Origin: Streptomyces sp. ICBB 8177
Lineage (GTDB): Bacteria; Actinomycetota; Actinomycetes; Streptomycetales; Streptomycetaceae
DNA: 64,000 bases
Assembly (NCBI RefSeq): GCF_003144095.1
Contig: NZ_NSKH01000024.1
Coordinates: 32,325 to 96,324, forward strand
Reading direction: 5' to 3'
Numbering within the stretch: position 1 is the stretch's first letter; every line of letters begins with the position of its first letter. Under the pieces are notes generated by a model that saw nothing but the letters and a program-made list of their open reading frames with translations, was not told the DNA's origin and searched no databases. Both the position numbers and the translations under genes were made by a program. This document shows positions 36,058 through 45,085 of this stretch, one piece after another.

Positions 36058-37704
36058 ATGACCGAGGTATCGCACCGCCGGGGTGCGTCGGCGAAGAGCG
36101 GCCGGGCGGCGGTCCCGCCTGCCAGGCAGCCCCAGCCGTCCGGACACCGGTCGGGCCGCTCCGGTCCTCCCGGACGCGAGCGGTCCCGCCGCAAGCGCCG
36201 CAGCTGGCCCAAGCGCCTCGCCATCGTCGCGTCGGTGCTGGTCCTCGTCGTCGCGGGAGCGGGCGCCGCCCTCTACGAGCACCTGAACGGCAACATCAAG
36301 GGCGTGGCGATCTCCGGCGGCGGCTCGGAGAAGGCCGACGCCTTCGGCCGTACCCCCATCAACGTGCTGGTGATCGGCTCGGACGCGCGGGACACCGCGG
36401 CCGACTGCAAGCTCGGTGGCGACTGCAACGACGGCGGTGCCAACGCAGACGTCGAGATGGTCCTGCACGTGTCGGCGGACCGTTCCAACGCCACCGTGAT
36501 GAGCGTGCCGCGCGACACCGTGACGCAACTGCCCGCCTGCACCGACTCCAAGACCGGCCAGCAGGTCCCGGCGCAGACCGGGATGATCAACAGCGCGCTG
36601 GAGCACGGACCTTCGTGCCAGGTCGCCGCGGTCCACCAGCTCACCGGGATACCCATCGACCACTTCATGATGGTCGACTTCGGCGGCGTGGTGAACATGT
36701 CCGACGCCATCGGCGGTGTGCCGGTGTGCGTGGACAACAACGTCTACGACACCTACTCGCACCTGAAGCTGTCGAAGGGCACCCACACCCTCAAGGGCGT
36801 CTCCGCGCTGGAGTTCCTGCGCTCCCGGCACGGCTTCGGCACCGGCAGCGACCTGGGCCGCACGGTCGCCCAGCACATCTTCCTGTCCTCCATGGTCCGC
36901 ACCCTCAAGAGCGCGGGCACCCTGACCAACCCGTCCGACCTGTACGGACTCGCGAACGCCGCGACCAAGGCGCTGACCGTGGACACCGGTCTGGACAGCA
37001 TCACCAAGCTGCTCGGATTCGCCGACGACCTCAACAAGGTGCCGTCCGACCGGATCACGTTCGCCACCATGCAGACCGAGCCGGATCCCAGCAACGACGA
37101 CCGTGTCGTCGTGGCCCCGTCCGCGCAGAATCTGCTGAACGCCATCGCCAACGACCAGTCGCTCACCACGGGCAGCGGTGGCAAGTCGGCCGCCGCCGGG
37201 GCCACTGCCTCGTCCGCGCCCGCCGTGCCCGACTCGCAGATCGCCGTCACGGTGGAGAACGGCGGCGGCATCACCGGCCGCGCCTCGGACATCGCCACCG
37301 CGCTGGTCGACGACGGCTTCAGCCCGCAGACCGGCTCCGCCAACGCTCCGGCGCCCGCGTCGACCACGTCCGTGCGGTACCCGGCCGGCAAGCAGGCCGA
37401 GGCGCGGGCCGTGGCGAGCGCGCTGCGCATCCCGAGCAGCGCGCTGCACCAGGACAGCGGCGTCTCCGGGGTGACCGTGCTGATCGGCTCCGACTGGAGC
37501 AGCGGCACCACCTTCCCGGCCGGTTCCGGAAAGCCGGCCCCCGCCGACACCAAGGCCGCCGTCCAGGGCGCCAACGCGCAGAACGCGGGCTCCTCCTCGT
37601 GCGCCCAGGTCAGCACGTTCAAGACGGTCGAGGTCAACGGCGTCCCGATGACACCGAGCCAGGCCTACGCGGCCAGCCCCGACGTCCCCAACTCGGCACC
37701 GTGA
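36058..37704 (+). CDS. LytR-CpsA-Psr (LCP) family protein with LytR_C domain (548 aa)
   Basis: A basic cytoplasmic N-terminus, one TM helix (about residues 52-75, LAIVASVLVLVVAGAGA), then an extracellular LCP domain with NVLVIGSDARD and the lipid-phosphate-binding Arg in MSVPRDT, plus LEFLRSRHGFGTGSDLGR. A C-terminal LytR_C domain follows (about 395-480: IAVTVENGGGITGRASDIATAL), then a Ser/Ala-rich tail. LCP enzymes attach teichoic acids or other glycopolymers from polyprenyl phosphate to peptidoglycan. AAGGG precedes ATG 36058. Another stand-alone LytR_C protein lies at 50035-50895. Confidence 0.93.
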   Translation: MTEVSHRRGASAKSGRAAVPPARQPQPSGHRSGRSGPPGRERSRRKRRSWPKRLAIVASVLVLVVAGAGAALYEHLNGNIKGVAISGGGSEKADAFGRTPINVLVIGSDARDTAADCKLGGDCNDGGANADVEMVLHVSADRSNATVMSVPRDTVTQLPACTDSKTGQQVPAQTGMINSALEHGPSCQVAAVHQLTGIPIDHFMMVDFGGVVNMSDAIGGVPVCVDNNVYDTYSHLKLSKGTHTLKGVSALEFLRSRHGFGTGSDLGRTVAQHIFLSSMVRTLKSAGTLTNPSDLYGLANAATKALTVDTGLDSITKLLGFADDLNKVPSDRITFATMQTEPDPSNDDRVVVAPSAQNLLNAIANDQSLTTGSGGKSAAAGATASSAPAVPDSQIAVTVENGGGITGRASDIATALVDDGFSPQTGSANAPAPASTTSVRYPAGKQAEARAVASALRIPSSALHQDSGVSGVTVLIGSDWSSGTTFPAGSGKPAPADTKAAVQGANAQNAGSSSCAQVSTFKTVEVNGVPMTPSQAYAASPDVPNSAP

Positions 37705-37752
37705 GGCGGACGCCGGGAACCGGTCGACGGTGACGAAGGGGGGACGGGGACG

Positions 37753-38091
37753 ATGCCGGACGACAGAGCCGAGGGGCTGACCGAGACCACGCTGCAACAG
37801 GCGGCGGAGGCCTTCGGGCTCCTCGCCTCGCCGGTGCGGCTGCACATCGTGCACACCCTGCTGGAGGCGGACAGCGACGTCTCCCGCATCGCCGACCGGG
37901 TGGACGCCGCGCTGCCCGCCGTCAGCCAGCACCTGGCCAAGCTGAAGCTGGCCGGCATCGTCCGCTCCAGCCGCCGGGGCCGCCACCACGTCTACTCCCT
38001 GACCGACCGCCGCATAGGCGCCATCACGGCCCTGGCCATAGCCCTGACCACAGACCCCAACACCCCACTGGCCACCCGCCACACGGCCTGA
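37753..38091 (+). CDS. ArsR-type transcriptional regulator (112 aa)
   Basis: Winged helix: AEAFGLLASPVRLHIVHTLLE, DVSRIADRVDAALPAVSQHLAKLKLAGIVRSSRRGRHHVYSL. The lack of Cys residues rules out the classic ArsR metal-thiolate site, although His-based sensing near the C-terminus (TRHTA) cannot be excluded. No transporter or metal gene lies next to it, so the target is unknown. The 48-bp gap behind the LCP gene could allow co-transcription. Confidence 0.88.
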   Translation: MPDDRAEGLTETTLQQAAEAFGLLASPVRLHIVHTLLEADSDVSRIADRVDAALPAVSQHLAKLKLAGIVRSSRRGRHHVYSLTDRRIGAITALAIALTTDPNTPLATRHTA

Positions 38092-38179
38092 GCGGCCGGC
38101 GGCCTCATGCCACGTCCGACCGTGACCTTCGCCGGAAACCCACCGGACGAGCGGTGCTGCCTTCGGCTACGGTGCCGGG

Positions 38180-38698
38180 ATGGTGTCGGTGCGCGAGATG
38201 ACGGAGGCGGACATCCCCGCCGTGAGCGCGATCCGGGTGGCGGGCTGGCGCTGCGCGTACGCGGACATCGTGCCGCGCTCCTACCTCGACGCGATGTCGG
38301 CCGAACGGGACGCGGAGCAACGGCGTTCGTGGTTCGCCCGCACGCGCGGGCGGGTGACCGATCTGGTGGCGGTGGATGACAGCGCCCAGGTCACCGGCTG
38401 GGTCTGCCTGGGTCCGTACCGGGACGACGGCCCGTCACCGGAGGGCGTTGGTGAGGTCTACGCGCTCTACGTGCGGTCGGACCTGATCGGCACCGGCGTC
38501 GGCCGCGCCTTGATGTACGCAGCGCACCTGCGCGCCGCGGAACTCGGCTTCGACACCACCTTGTTGTGGGTCCTGAAGGACAACGCCCGGGCGCGGCGCT
38601 TCTACGAACGCGCCGGGTACACCGCGGACGGCGTGGTGACCGGCGACGACTACGACGGGACCTCCCTGGACGAGGTCCGCTACGTCCGGCACCGCTGA
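38180..38698 (+). CDS. GNAT-family N-acetyltransferase (172 aa)
   Basis: Acetyl-CoA binding core: EVYALYVRSDLIGTGVGRALMYAAHLRAAELG with the Q/RxxGxG/A loop as LIGTGVG, then LLWVLKDNARARRFYERAGYTADG. The acceptor is unknown; relatives modify amines of antibiotics, peptides or small molecules. TACGGT sits exactly six bases before ATG 38180 and no ribosome site is seen, suggesting a leaderless message. Confidence 0.88.
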   Translation: MVSVREMTEADIPAVSAIRVAGWRCAYADIVPRSYLDAMSAERDAEQRRSWFARTRGRVTDLVAVDDSAQVTGWVCLGPYRDDGPSPEGVGEVYALYVRSDLIGTGVGRALMYAAHLRAAELGFDTTLLWVLKDNARARRFYERAGYTADGVVTGDDYDGTSLDEVRYVRHR

Positions 38699-38765
38699 TT
38701 TCCCCCCGCCGACGGGCGCCGTCGGCGGCTTCCGTTCTGTGGGGTGGGGCTGGTAGAGATGGGCG

Positions 38766-39350
38766 GTGCGTTTTCAGAGTGTGCCCATGCCTCCGGCTGT
38801 CGGGGAGCGGCCGCGGGACGGCCGCGGGTATCCGGTTCCCGCCATCACACCGTGGGAAGGGGACCAACCGCAGTTCGCGCTCACCGACTTCGAGCGCAGC
38901 GCGGCCTGCGCGCGACAGCGGCGGTGCTCGGTGTGCGACCGTCCGATGGCGCGGGGACCGGTGTGGCGGGTGGCGGGCGCCTCGGAGACCGCGGCGATCG
39001 CCGAAGCGCTGGACGCGGGACGGCCGTACCGCAACCTCGCGCCGACCTCGGAGGGCCCGGGCCACCGCGCCTGCATGCTGTACGCCTCGATGGTGTGCCC
39101 CTACCTCGCCCGCCCCAACGCGCGGCGCACCACGTCCGCCGAGCGGGCCGACGACCTGACCGCCCACGTCGTACGGGGCGCCGCGCGCGGCGCGACGGGG
39201 GCGGTCGTGGGATTCGCCGAGTACGAGTACGCGGTCACCGCCGACCAGGTGCTGTTCCGCTTCCTGCAGGTCGTGGAGTTCCTGCCGCACGACACCTCCG
39301 ACCGCCACCTGGACGAGCTGCGGGCCGAACTCGCCCGGCCGGCGCGGTGA
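38766..39350 (+). CDS. Conserved hypothetical protein with CxxC motif (194 aa)
   Basis: Contains CSVCDRPMARGPVWRV near residue 55, then HRACMLYASMVCPYL; the four Cys and a His could form a zinc or iron site. The N-terminus is Pro-rich. No membrane segment or known catalytic motif was seen. Start GTG 38766 is the longest plausible; ATG 38787 (MPPAVGERPRDG) is an alternative. I do not know the function. The pattern of conserved Cys in a small soluble protein suggests a structural or regulatory metal site. Confidence 0.65.
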   Translation: MRFQSVPMPPAVGERPRDGRGYPVPAITPWEGDQPQFALTDFERSAACARQRRCSVCDRPMARGPVWRVAGASETAAIAEALDAGRPYRNLAPTSEGPGHRACMLYASMVCPYLARPNARRTTSAERADDLTAHVVRGAARGATGAVVGFAEYEYAVTADQVLFRFLQVVEFLPHDTSDRHLDELRAELARPAR

Positions 39351-39393
39351 TCGCGCCTGCCGGGCGGGTCCGGCCCGTCCGGGGTCCGTGGGC

Positions 39394-40320
39394 TCAGCGC
39401 CGGTAGGCCGCCAGCCCGGTCACCGAGGTCGCCTTCACGGGGCTGCCGGAGCCGTTGGCCGCCATCGTCACCGTGCCGCTCGGCGTGCGCACCGCGAGGG
39501 TCGTGCCGTCCGGGGACCAGGCGGGCTCCGTGTAGTCGACGGTCGTGTCGTGCGGGGTGAGGTCCTTGACGGTGGCGTGGTCGAGGTCCTCGCTGAAGAG
39601 GTGGTCGTGGCCCGCGACGGACCGTACGAAGACCACCTCGTCGCCGTCCGGGGACAGCGCGGGCTGCGAACCCGCGGCCAGGGCCGACCCCATCTGCCGC
39701 AGGTTGTCGTCACGCACGTAGACGTCGCCGGTCGTGCTGTTGGCGTAGACGGCGGTCCCGGCGGTGCCCGCCGCGCTCGGCCACTGGTTGCCGGTCTGCG
39801 GCAGCGCCTTCTCCCCGAACTCGGAGTTCAGCGACAGCGCCTTGGGCGTGCCGTGGTGCGCGGTGGCGGGCACGGTCTCCAGCCTGTTCACGCCCTTGAC
39901 GGACGCGGTGAAGATGAGGTTGTCCTTCGCGGCCAGGCCCTCGCCGGGCACCGCGGGAGAGACCTGCCAGGTGGGGTGCGACCAGGTCTGGCCGCCCGGG
40001 TTCACCGCGACGACGACGCGGCCGGCGCCGGTCGGACCGGAGACGACGAGGTTGCCGGAGCCGTCCACGAACGCGGCCTTGGAACCGTCCGGGGACCACG
40101 ACAGGTCCCTGACGACCACCCCGAAGTCCACCCACTTGCCACCGATCAGCACGTTCTTGGTGCCGTTGCTGACGGTCAGGGTGCCGTGCGAGGCGGTGGC
40201 GGTCCTCGCGACGTTCTGGGCCTGCGCGGAGCCGGCGTTCAGGAAGACGCCACCGGTGACGGCGGCGGCGACCGCGATGGCGACCGCGGTGGTACGGATA
40301 CGGGTGCGAGCGGACATCAT
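39394..40320 (-). CDS. Secreted TolB-like beta-propeller protein (308 aa)
   Basis: The signal peptide is MMSARTRIRTTAVAIAVAAA, with probable cleavage after SAQA. The mature part has repeats of the WSPDGSKAAFVDGSG, LSPDGDEVVFVRS and WSPDGTTLAVRT kind, typical of TolB/PD40 beta-propeller blades. Such exported propellers usually bind proteins or glycans. The two adjacent ATG codons (40320, 40317) share the GGGGGGAA ribosome site, and either may be used. No partner genes of a Tol system are present. Confidence 0.8.
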   Translation of the reverse strand: MMSARTRIRTTAVAIAVAAAVTGGVFLNAGSAQAQNVARTATASHGTLTVSNGTKNVLIGGKWVDFGVVVRDLSWSPDGSKAAFVDGSGNLVVSGPTGAGRVVVAVNPGGQTWSHPTWQVSPAVPGEGLAAKDNLIFTASVKGVNRLETVPATAHHGTPKALSLNSEFGEKALPQTGNQWPSAAGTAGTAVYANSTTGDVYVRDDNLRQMGSALAAGSQPALSPDGDEVVFVRSVAGHDHLFSEDLDHATVKDLTPHDTTVDYTEPAWSPDGTTLAVRTPSGTVTMAANGSGSPVKATSVTGLAAYRR

Positions 40321-40539
40321 GTGGTTCCCCCCGGGGACGGACGGCCGTGGTGTGTGGAACGAGCGTGACAGCGCGCGGTTCCCGGACTGTCCGGCCGCTG
40401 TCACAGGATCGCAACAGCGGCTCCACGGTCGCGGGCGGCGCCAACGCGGGGATGACCTGGACGGCCGGCTCGTACGGACCGCCGCCGCCCGACCGCCCCC
40501 TGCCGCGCGCCCCCGCCGGACCGCCGGGGGCGCAGGCGC

Positions 40540-41484
40540 TCAGGTCCGCCGCGCGGCCGCGTCCTCGGCGCGGGCGCGAGGGGCCGTCTCCTCGGTCTCC
40601 ACGGTCAGCAGCGGCGAGCGGGCCAGCACCAGCACCGAGGCCACGATGAGGGCGGCGCCCAGCAGGGCGAAGGCGGTGTTCCACCCCCCGCGCACGTTCT
40701 CGCCGAAGACCAGTACGCCCCACAGCACCGACAGCAGCGGGTCGGAGAGAGTCAGCCCCGGCTGGGCGGCGAGCAGGCGTCCGGCGTGCATGGCGGACTG
40801 GAGCAGAAACATCGCCACCAGCCCGGTCACCGCCATGGCGTACAGCTGCCAGGCGGTCAGGATCGCGGTGAACCCGTCCGTGTAACGGCTCATCGCGCCC
40901 TTCATCAGGGCCGCCGCGAGGCCGAAGAGCGAACCGGCGGCGACCCCGAACGCCGCGGCGGCCCGGCTACCGGAGGCGGGGTCGTCACCCGCGGACTCGG
41001 CGCGACGGCCCCAGGCGACGGTGCCGCCCGCCACGGCGAGGGTGAGCAGCACGGCGGTGAGCCACACGTAGGGGCTCACCCGGTTGGCGTCACCGCCCGC
41101 CGGGGCGAGGAAGTAGAGCATCACCGCGAGCCCGGCCGTCATGCCCAGGACGCAGGCCCACTCCCTGCGGTGCAGCCGCCCGTGGAAGACCCGGGAGGCC
41201 AGCAGCAGGGCGAGCGGCAGCTCGCAGACCAGGACCGGTTCGACGACGGCGAGCGCGCCCACGGTCAGGGCGGCGGCCTGAAGGACGAACCCGGCGATGA
41301 CGGCGAGGAATCCGCAGATCCACACCGGGTCGCGCAGCAGGGGGGCGACCCGGGTGAGACTCAGGCTGCCGTGCTCCCCCAGGCCCCGGTTCGCCTTGCG
41401 CTGGAGCACCGACGCGGCGGCGTTGGCGCACGCGGCGAGCAGGGCCAGGACGTAGGTGAGCACGCGGGTGGTCTCCCTCGGCAT
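40540..41484 (-). CDS. DMT-superfamily membrane transporter (314 aa)
   Basis: About ten hydrophobic segments in two EamA-like halves, beginning VLTYVLALLAACANAAASVLQRKANRG and later AAALTVGALAVVEPVLVCELPLALLLASRVF. ASVLQRKA near the start resembles the NIPA Mg2+-transporter subgroup of this superfamily, but the resemblance is weak. The substrate is unknown. The C-terminus is charged and cytoplasmic. Start ATG 41484 is used; AAGGG is too close to it, and GTG 41463 with GGGAG nine bases before it is a good alternative. Confidence 0.8.
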   Translation of the reverse strand: MPRETTRVLTYVLALLAACANAAASVLQRKANRGLGEHGSLSLTRVAPLLRDPVWICGFLAVIAGFVLQAAALTVGALAVVEPVLVCELPLALLLASRVFHGRLHRREWACVLGMTAGLAVMLYFLAPAGGDANRVSPYVWLTAVLLTLAVAGGTVAWGRRAESAGDDPASGSRAAAAFGVAAGSLFGLAAALMKGAMSRYTDGFTAILTAWQLYAMAVTGLVAMFLLQSAMHAGRLLAAQPGLTLSDPLLSVLWGVLVFGENVRGGWNTAFALLGAALIVASVLVLARSPLLTVETEETAPRARAEDAAARRT

Positions 41485-41680
41485 CCCTTCGGGACCGGCC
41501 GGCGGCGCCCGGCGTGTGCGCCGCGCTGTGCCGGGGACGGGTCCTCGCGGCCGGGTCGCCGTGCTCACCCGACCGGACCGCGCCCGTCTTCGCAGTATTC
41601 CACCGGCTGCGATCCACGCGACTCGGCGAGCGAGAGCCGGGCCCGACGGGCCCGTGCCAGGGCCCCGACCGGCTCCCGGC

Positions 41681-41763
41681 CGGCTGCCGCCCTGACTCCC
41701 GCTCGGCTTCCACTCCGGCTCCGGTTCGGCTCCCGCCCTGACCCCCGCTCGGCTCCCACCCGG
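41681..41763. repeat. Two copies of a ~38-bp imperfect direct repeat in a divergent promoter region
   Basis: Copy one (41681-41718) and copy two (41727-41763) share CCGCCCTGAC and CCCGCTCGGCT with only a few C/T changes; the period is 46 bp. The whole gap 41485-41886 (402 bp) between the divergent DMT transporter and SDR genes contains no gene. CTTGCCTAGC near 41777 may be part of the SDR promoter. Confidence 0.6.
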
Positions 41764-41886
41764 CGAGAACGCCCGTTCTTGCCTAGCGTGGTGACCGTCC
41801 GCGCCCCGAGCCCGGCCGATCGCCTCGCGGCGGTCGGGAGCCGGAGCCGGTGCGCGGGGAGTCCGGTGCGGGACCGAGGAGAGCCG

Positions 41887-42744
41887 ATGACCCACCATCT
41901 GTCGACGGGCGACGCCGAATCCGGGACCGCGGCCGGAACGAGGGCGGCGACCCGTTCGCTCCCCGGGGCGCTCCCGCGCCGTACCCCGGGCGCCACACCG
42001 CCGCCCGCCGTCCTGGTCACCGGCGCCTCCTCCGGCATCGGAGCGGCGGTGGCCCGACGGCTGGCGGCGGCCGGAGCGTGCGAGCTGCTGCTCAACGGCC
42101 GGGACGCGGAACGGCTGTCGGCGGTCGCCGCCGCGACCGGCGGGGTGGCGATGCCCGGCGACCTGACGACATCGGCGGGCGCCCGCGAGCTGGCGGAACG
42201 CGCGGAGCGGCGGTTCGGGCGGCTGGACGTGCTCGTGGCTTCGGCGGGCGTCGGCTGGTGCGGGCCGTTCGCCCAGATGCCGCCCGACGCGGTCGAGCGC
42301 CTGATCGCGGTGAACCTGGCGGCGCCGCTGCACATGGTGCGCGCCCTGCTGCCCGGCATGCTGCGGCGGAACGCGGGCCATGTGGTGCTCGTCGCCTCGA
42401 TCGCGGGTGCGGTCGGGGTCGGGGAGGAGGCGGTGTACTCGGCGACCAAGGCCGCGTTGTGCTCCTTCGCCGACGGGCTGCGCTACGAACTGAGGGACAC
42501 CGGGGTCCGGGTCTCGGTGCTGGTGCCGGGCGCGGTGGACACACCGTTCTTCGCCCGGCGCGGCGCGCCGTACACCCGGCGCCATCCGCGCACGGTGCCG
42601 CCGGAGCGGGTGGCCGAGCAGGTCCATCGCGCCCTGCTGCGCCCGCGCGACGAGGTGTTCGTGCCCGGCTGGCTGCGGTTCCCGGCCCGGTTGCACGGGG
42701 CCGCGCCGGTCGTCTTCCGCAGGCTGGCGGAACGATTCGGCTGA
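41887..42744 (+). CDS. Short-chain dehydrogenase/reductase (285 aa)
   Basis: Classical SDR: VLVTGASSGIGAAVARRL binds NAD(P), LVASAGVGWCG is the NAG-type motif, Ser is in VASIAGAVG, and the catalytic YSATKAAL has Tyr and Lys. An N-terminal extension of about 38 residues is Ser/Pro/Arg-rich. GAGGAG lies five bases before ATG 41887. The C-terminal part (FVPGWLRFPARLHGAAPVVFRRL) resembles membrane-associated SDRs. The substrate is unknown. Confidence 0.88.
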   Translation: MTHHLSTGDAESGTAAGTRAATRSLPGALPRRTPGATPPPAVLVTGASSGIGAAVARRLAAAGACELLLNGRDAERLSAVAAATGGVAMPGDLTTSAGARELAERAERRFGRLDVLVASAGVGWCGPFAQMPPDAVERLIAVNLAAPLHMVRALLPGMLRRNAGHVVLVASIAGAVGVGEEAVYSATKAALCSFADGLRYELRDTGVRVSVLVPGAVDTPFFARRGAPYTRRHPRTVPPERVAEQVHRALLRPRDEVFVPGWLRFPARLHGAAPVVFRRLAERFG

Positions 42745-42762
42745 GCGCGGCGACGAGACCCG

Positions 42763-43890
42763 TCAGACGGCGGCCGGGCCCTGCGCGTCCTTGGTCAGCA
42801 GCCGCTCCGCGTCCGCCGCGACCCGTGCCGCGTCGGCGACGAACAGCTCCCGGCCCGCCGCCACCCGCCGCTCCCGTTTCCGGCTGTCCGTGGTCAGCAC
42901 GTCCAGCTCGCGCAGCAGTTCCCACTCGTCACGCGCGTACGAGGTCAGCCCGGCCTCGGCCATGCGGCGGGCGCCGTCCGCGCCGTGACCGGGGATGGGG
43001 CGATAGCTCACCACCGGAACCCCGGCCGCCAGCGCCTGCGCCGCGGTCTGCCCGGCCGCGTTCTCCACCACGGCCCGCACGGCGGCCAGCAGCGCGGGCA
43101 TGTCGGTCACCCAGCCGAGGCCCAGCACGCCCCGCACCGCGTTCATCCGTCGCCGCAGGCGTTCGTTGCGCCCGCACAGCACGACCGGCAGGTAGCCCGC
43201 GGCGGCGAGCAGTGCCGCGGTGCGCTCCAGCCGTGATCCCACGCCCCACGCTCCGCTGGAGACCAGCACCGGCACGCGGTCCGGCGCCGCTCGCGCGAAC
43301 CGCCGTTCGTACGCGCCCGCCGCCACCGCGTCCGGGGGCGCGAGGAAGGCGGGGGGCACCACCGGGCCGACCTGGACGGGATGCCGCCCTCCCCTGCGCG
43401 AGACCAGGCCGGCGGCTTCGCGGGTGGGGCACAGGTGGACGTCGTTGCCGGGGTGCAGCCACTGCCGGTGCACGGCGAAGTCGGTGATCAGCACGACGCT
43501 CGGTGCCCGCAGCACGCCGCGCTCGCGCAGGCGTCCGGCGATCTGTGCGGCCAGGTGGAAGGTGGAGATCACGGTGACCGGCGGCCGGCCCCGCAGCGCG
43601 CGGGCGAGCGCCAGGGCGGCGGGCGCCACGACGGGCCCGGTGCCACCGCGCAGCCGTCCGCGCGGCACGAAGAACGCGCGGTAGATCGCGTCGTAGACCA
43701 GCGGCACGTGGCCGACCACGCCCGCGTAGAAGCAGCGCAGTCCGGTGCCGAGACCGAACGGGAGCATCCGCAGGACGTCCGCGGTCTCCACCGAATGGCC
43801 CTGCCGGATCAGCCGCCGGGCGAGTTCGGCGGCGACCGCGTCGTGCCCGGCGCCCATCCCCGCGCTGAGGATGACGAACCTGCGTTCCAC
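42763..43890 (-). CDS. MGDG-synthase-like glycosyltransferase (375 aa)
   Basis: N-terminal MGDG_synth domain: FVILSAGMGAGHDAVAAELARRL and ADVLRMLPFGLGTGLRCFYA, then the GT28-like C-terminal half: LVSSGAWGVGSRLERTAALL and VVENAAGQTAAQALAAGVPVVSY, where nucleotide sugar binds. Relatives transfer sugar to diacylglycerol or related lipids at the membrane. GTG 43890 is preceded by GGTGAG. Divergent from a polysaccharide deacetylase, which also suits an envelope role. Confidence 0.85.
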   Translation of the reverse strand: MERRFVILSAGMGAGHDAVAAELARRLIRQGHSVETADVLRMLPFGLGTGLRCFYAGVVGHVPLVYDAIYRAFFVPRGRLRGGTGPVVAPAALALARALRGRPPVTVISTFHLAAQIAGRLRERGVLRAPSVVLITDFAVHRQWLHPGNDVHLCPTREAAGLVSRRGGRHPVQVGPVVPPAFLAPPDAVAAGAYERRFARAAPDRVPVLVSSGAWGVGSRLERTAALLAAAGYLPVVLCGRNERLRRRMNAVRGVLGLGWVTDMPALLAAVRAVVENAAGQTAAQALAAGVPVVSYRPIPGHGADGARRMAEAGLTSYARDEWELLRELDVLTTDSRKRERRVAAGRELFVADAARVAADAERLLTKDAQGPAAV

Positions 43891-44047
43891 CTGCTCACCG
43901 CCCTGCCGGCCCGGGATCTGACACCGCGTAGCCACGGCGGTCCTGGGGCCCGGAGGCAGCCCGGCGCGGCGCGCGACTGTCCCCATGCTGGTGCTTCCCG
44001 CTCGCGACGGCCAGCGGACCGGCCCCCGGGCGCGCCACACTGGGGAC

Positions 44048-44818
44048 GTGGACCTCCCTCCCCCGGCCGGCGGCCGCCGCCTCCTTCCCGGCGCCGTCGC
44101 CGCCCCCGCCGCGCTCACCGCGCTGGGCGTGGGCGCCTGGCACGTGCTGCCCGCGGCCACCTGGCTGCCGCCGGTGCGGCGCGCCGTGTGGCCCGCGCTG
44201 CACGGCGTGGGCGACCCCGGGCACGTAGCGCTGACCTTCGACGACGGGCCGGACCCGGACAGCACGCCCCGTTTCCTGGACACGCTGGACCGGCTGGGTG
44301 TGCGGGCGACGTTCTTCCTGCTGGGCTCGGCGCTGGCGCGGGCCCCGCAGGTCGGGCGGGCGCTGGTGGCCGCGGGCCACGAGGTGGCGGTGCACGGCTG
44401 GGAGCACCGGCGGCCGTGGCGCCCGGCGCCGTCGCGGGACCGGCAGGAGGTCCGCAGGGCCGTGGAGACCGTGCGGGAGGTCTGCGGCACGGAGCCGCGC
44501 TGGTACCGGCCGCCGTACGGCGTCCTCACCGGGAGCCTGTGGACGGCCTCGCGGCTCGCGGGGCTGCGGCCGGTGCTGTGGTCGGCGTGGGGCCGCGACT
44601 GGGAGGCGGGGGCGACGCCCGCGAGCGTGCTGCGCACCGTGCTGGGCGAGCTGCGCGGCGGCGGGACCGTGCTGCTCCACGACACCGACCACACCTCGGC
44701 CCCCGGCTCCTGGCGGGTCACCCTCGCGGCGCTCCCGCCCCTGATCGACCGCTGCCGCGAACACGGCTGGCGGGTGGGCCCGTTGGAGGACCACCTGGGC
44801 GGGGCGCGATCGGCGTGA
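44048..44818 (+). CDS. Polysaccharide deacetylase, NodB homology (256 aa)
   Basis: The N-terminal hydrophobic segment (PGAVAAPAALTALGVGAWHVL) anchors or exports the protein. Catalytic motifs are VALTFDDGPDPDSTP (Asp-Asp metal and base), HGWEHRRPW (HxxxH metal), RPPYG and LLHDTDH. It removes N-acetyl or other acetyl groups from cell-wall or extracellular glycans. I prefer GTG 44048 because CACACT lies six bases upstream (leaderless pattern); ATG 43985 is an alternative without a ribosome site. It shares the intergenic region with the divergent glycosyltransferase. Confidence 0.88.
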   Translation: MDLPPPAGGRRLLPGAVAAPAALTALGVGAWHVLPAATWLPPVRRAVWPALHGVGDPGHVALTFDDGPDPDSTPRFLDTLDRLGVRATFFLLGSALARAPQVGRALVAAGHEVAVHGWEHRRPWRPAPSRDRQEVRRAVETVREVCGTEPRWYRPPYGVLTGSLWTASRLAGLRPVLWSAWGRDWEAGATPASVLRTVLGELRGGGTVLLHDTDHTSAPGSWRVTLAALPPLIDRCREHGWRVGPLEDHLGGARSA

Positions 44819-44854
44819 GAGGCCCGCGGGCGGCGAGGGCGGCCGCCCGCCGCC

Positions 44855-44968
44855 GGTGACGGCCGGGCCAGGTGGTCTTGGGACAGCCGGTCACCGGCGA
44901 CGACGGCAGCAGCAGGGCCTCGTGCGGGTCGAACGCCCGGAACCGCTTCCCCTGCCCCCGCCGCACGT
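44855..44968 (-). pseudogene. Frameshifted N-terminal remnant of a transposase (DUF772-like)
   Basis: On the minus strand, GKRFRAFDPHEALLLPSS resembles the start of IS4/IS5/IS1182-type transposases. A one-base frame shift then gives LSQDHLAR, the usual continuation of that motif. The rest of the transposase and the inverted repeats are absent. The 267-bp gap 44819-45085 holds only this scar. The family label is from memory of the motif. Confidence 0.55.
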
Positions 44969-45085
44969 GCCCGGGGCGGCTCCACCGGCTCGGCATCGAA
45001 GGCCCGTGCCCATCACGCATACCGGGACTGTCCCGCACGAATGATCACGAGACACCGGCGGGTTGCCGGCTGCCGGGACAGGCTC

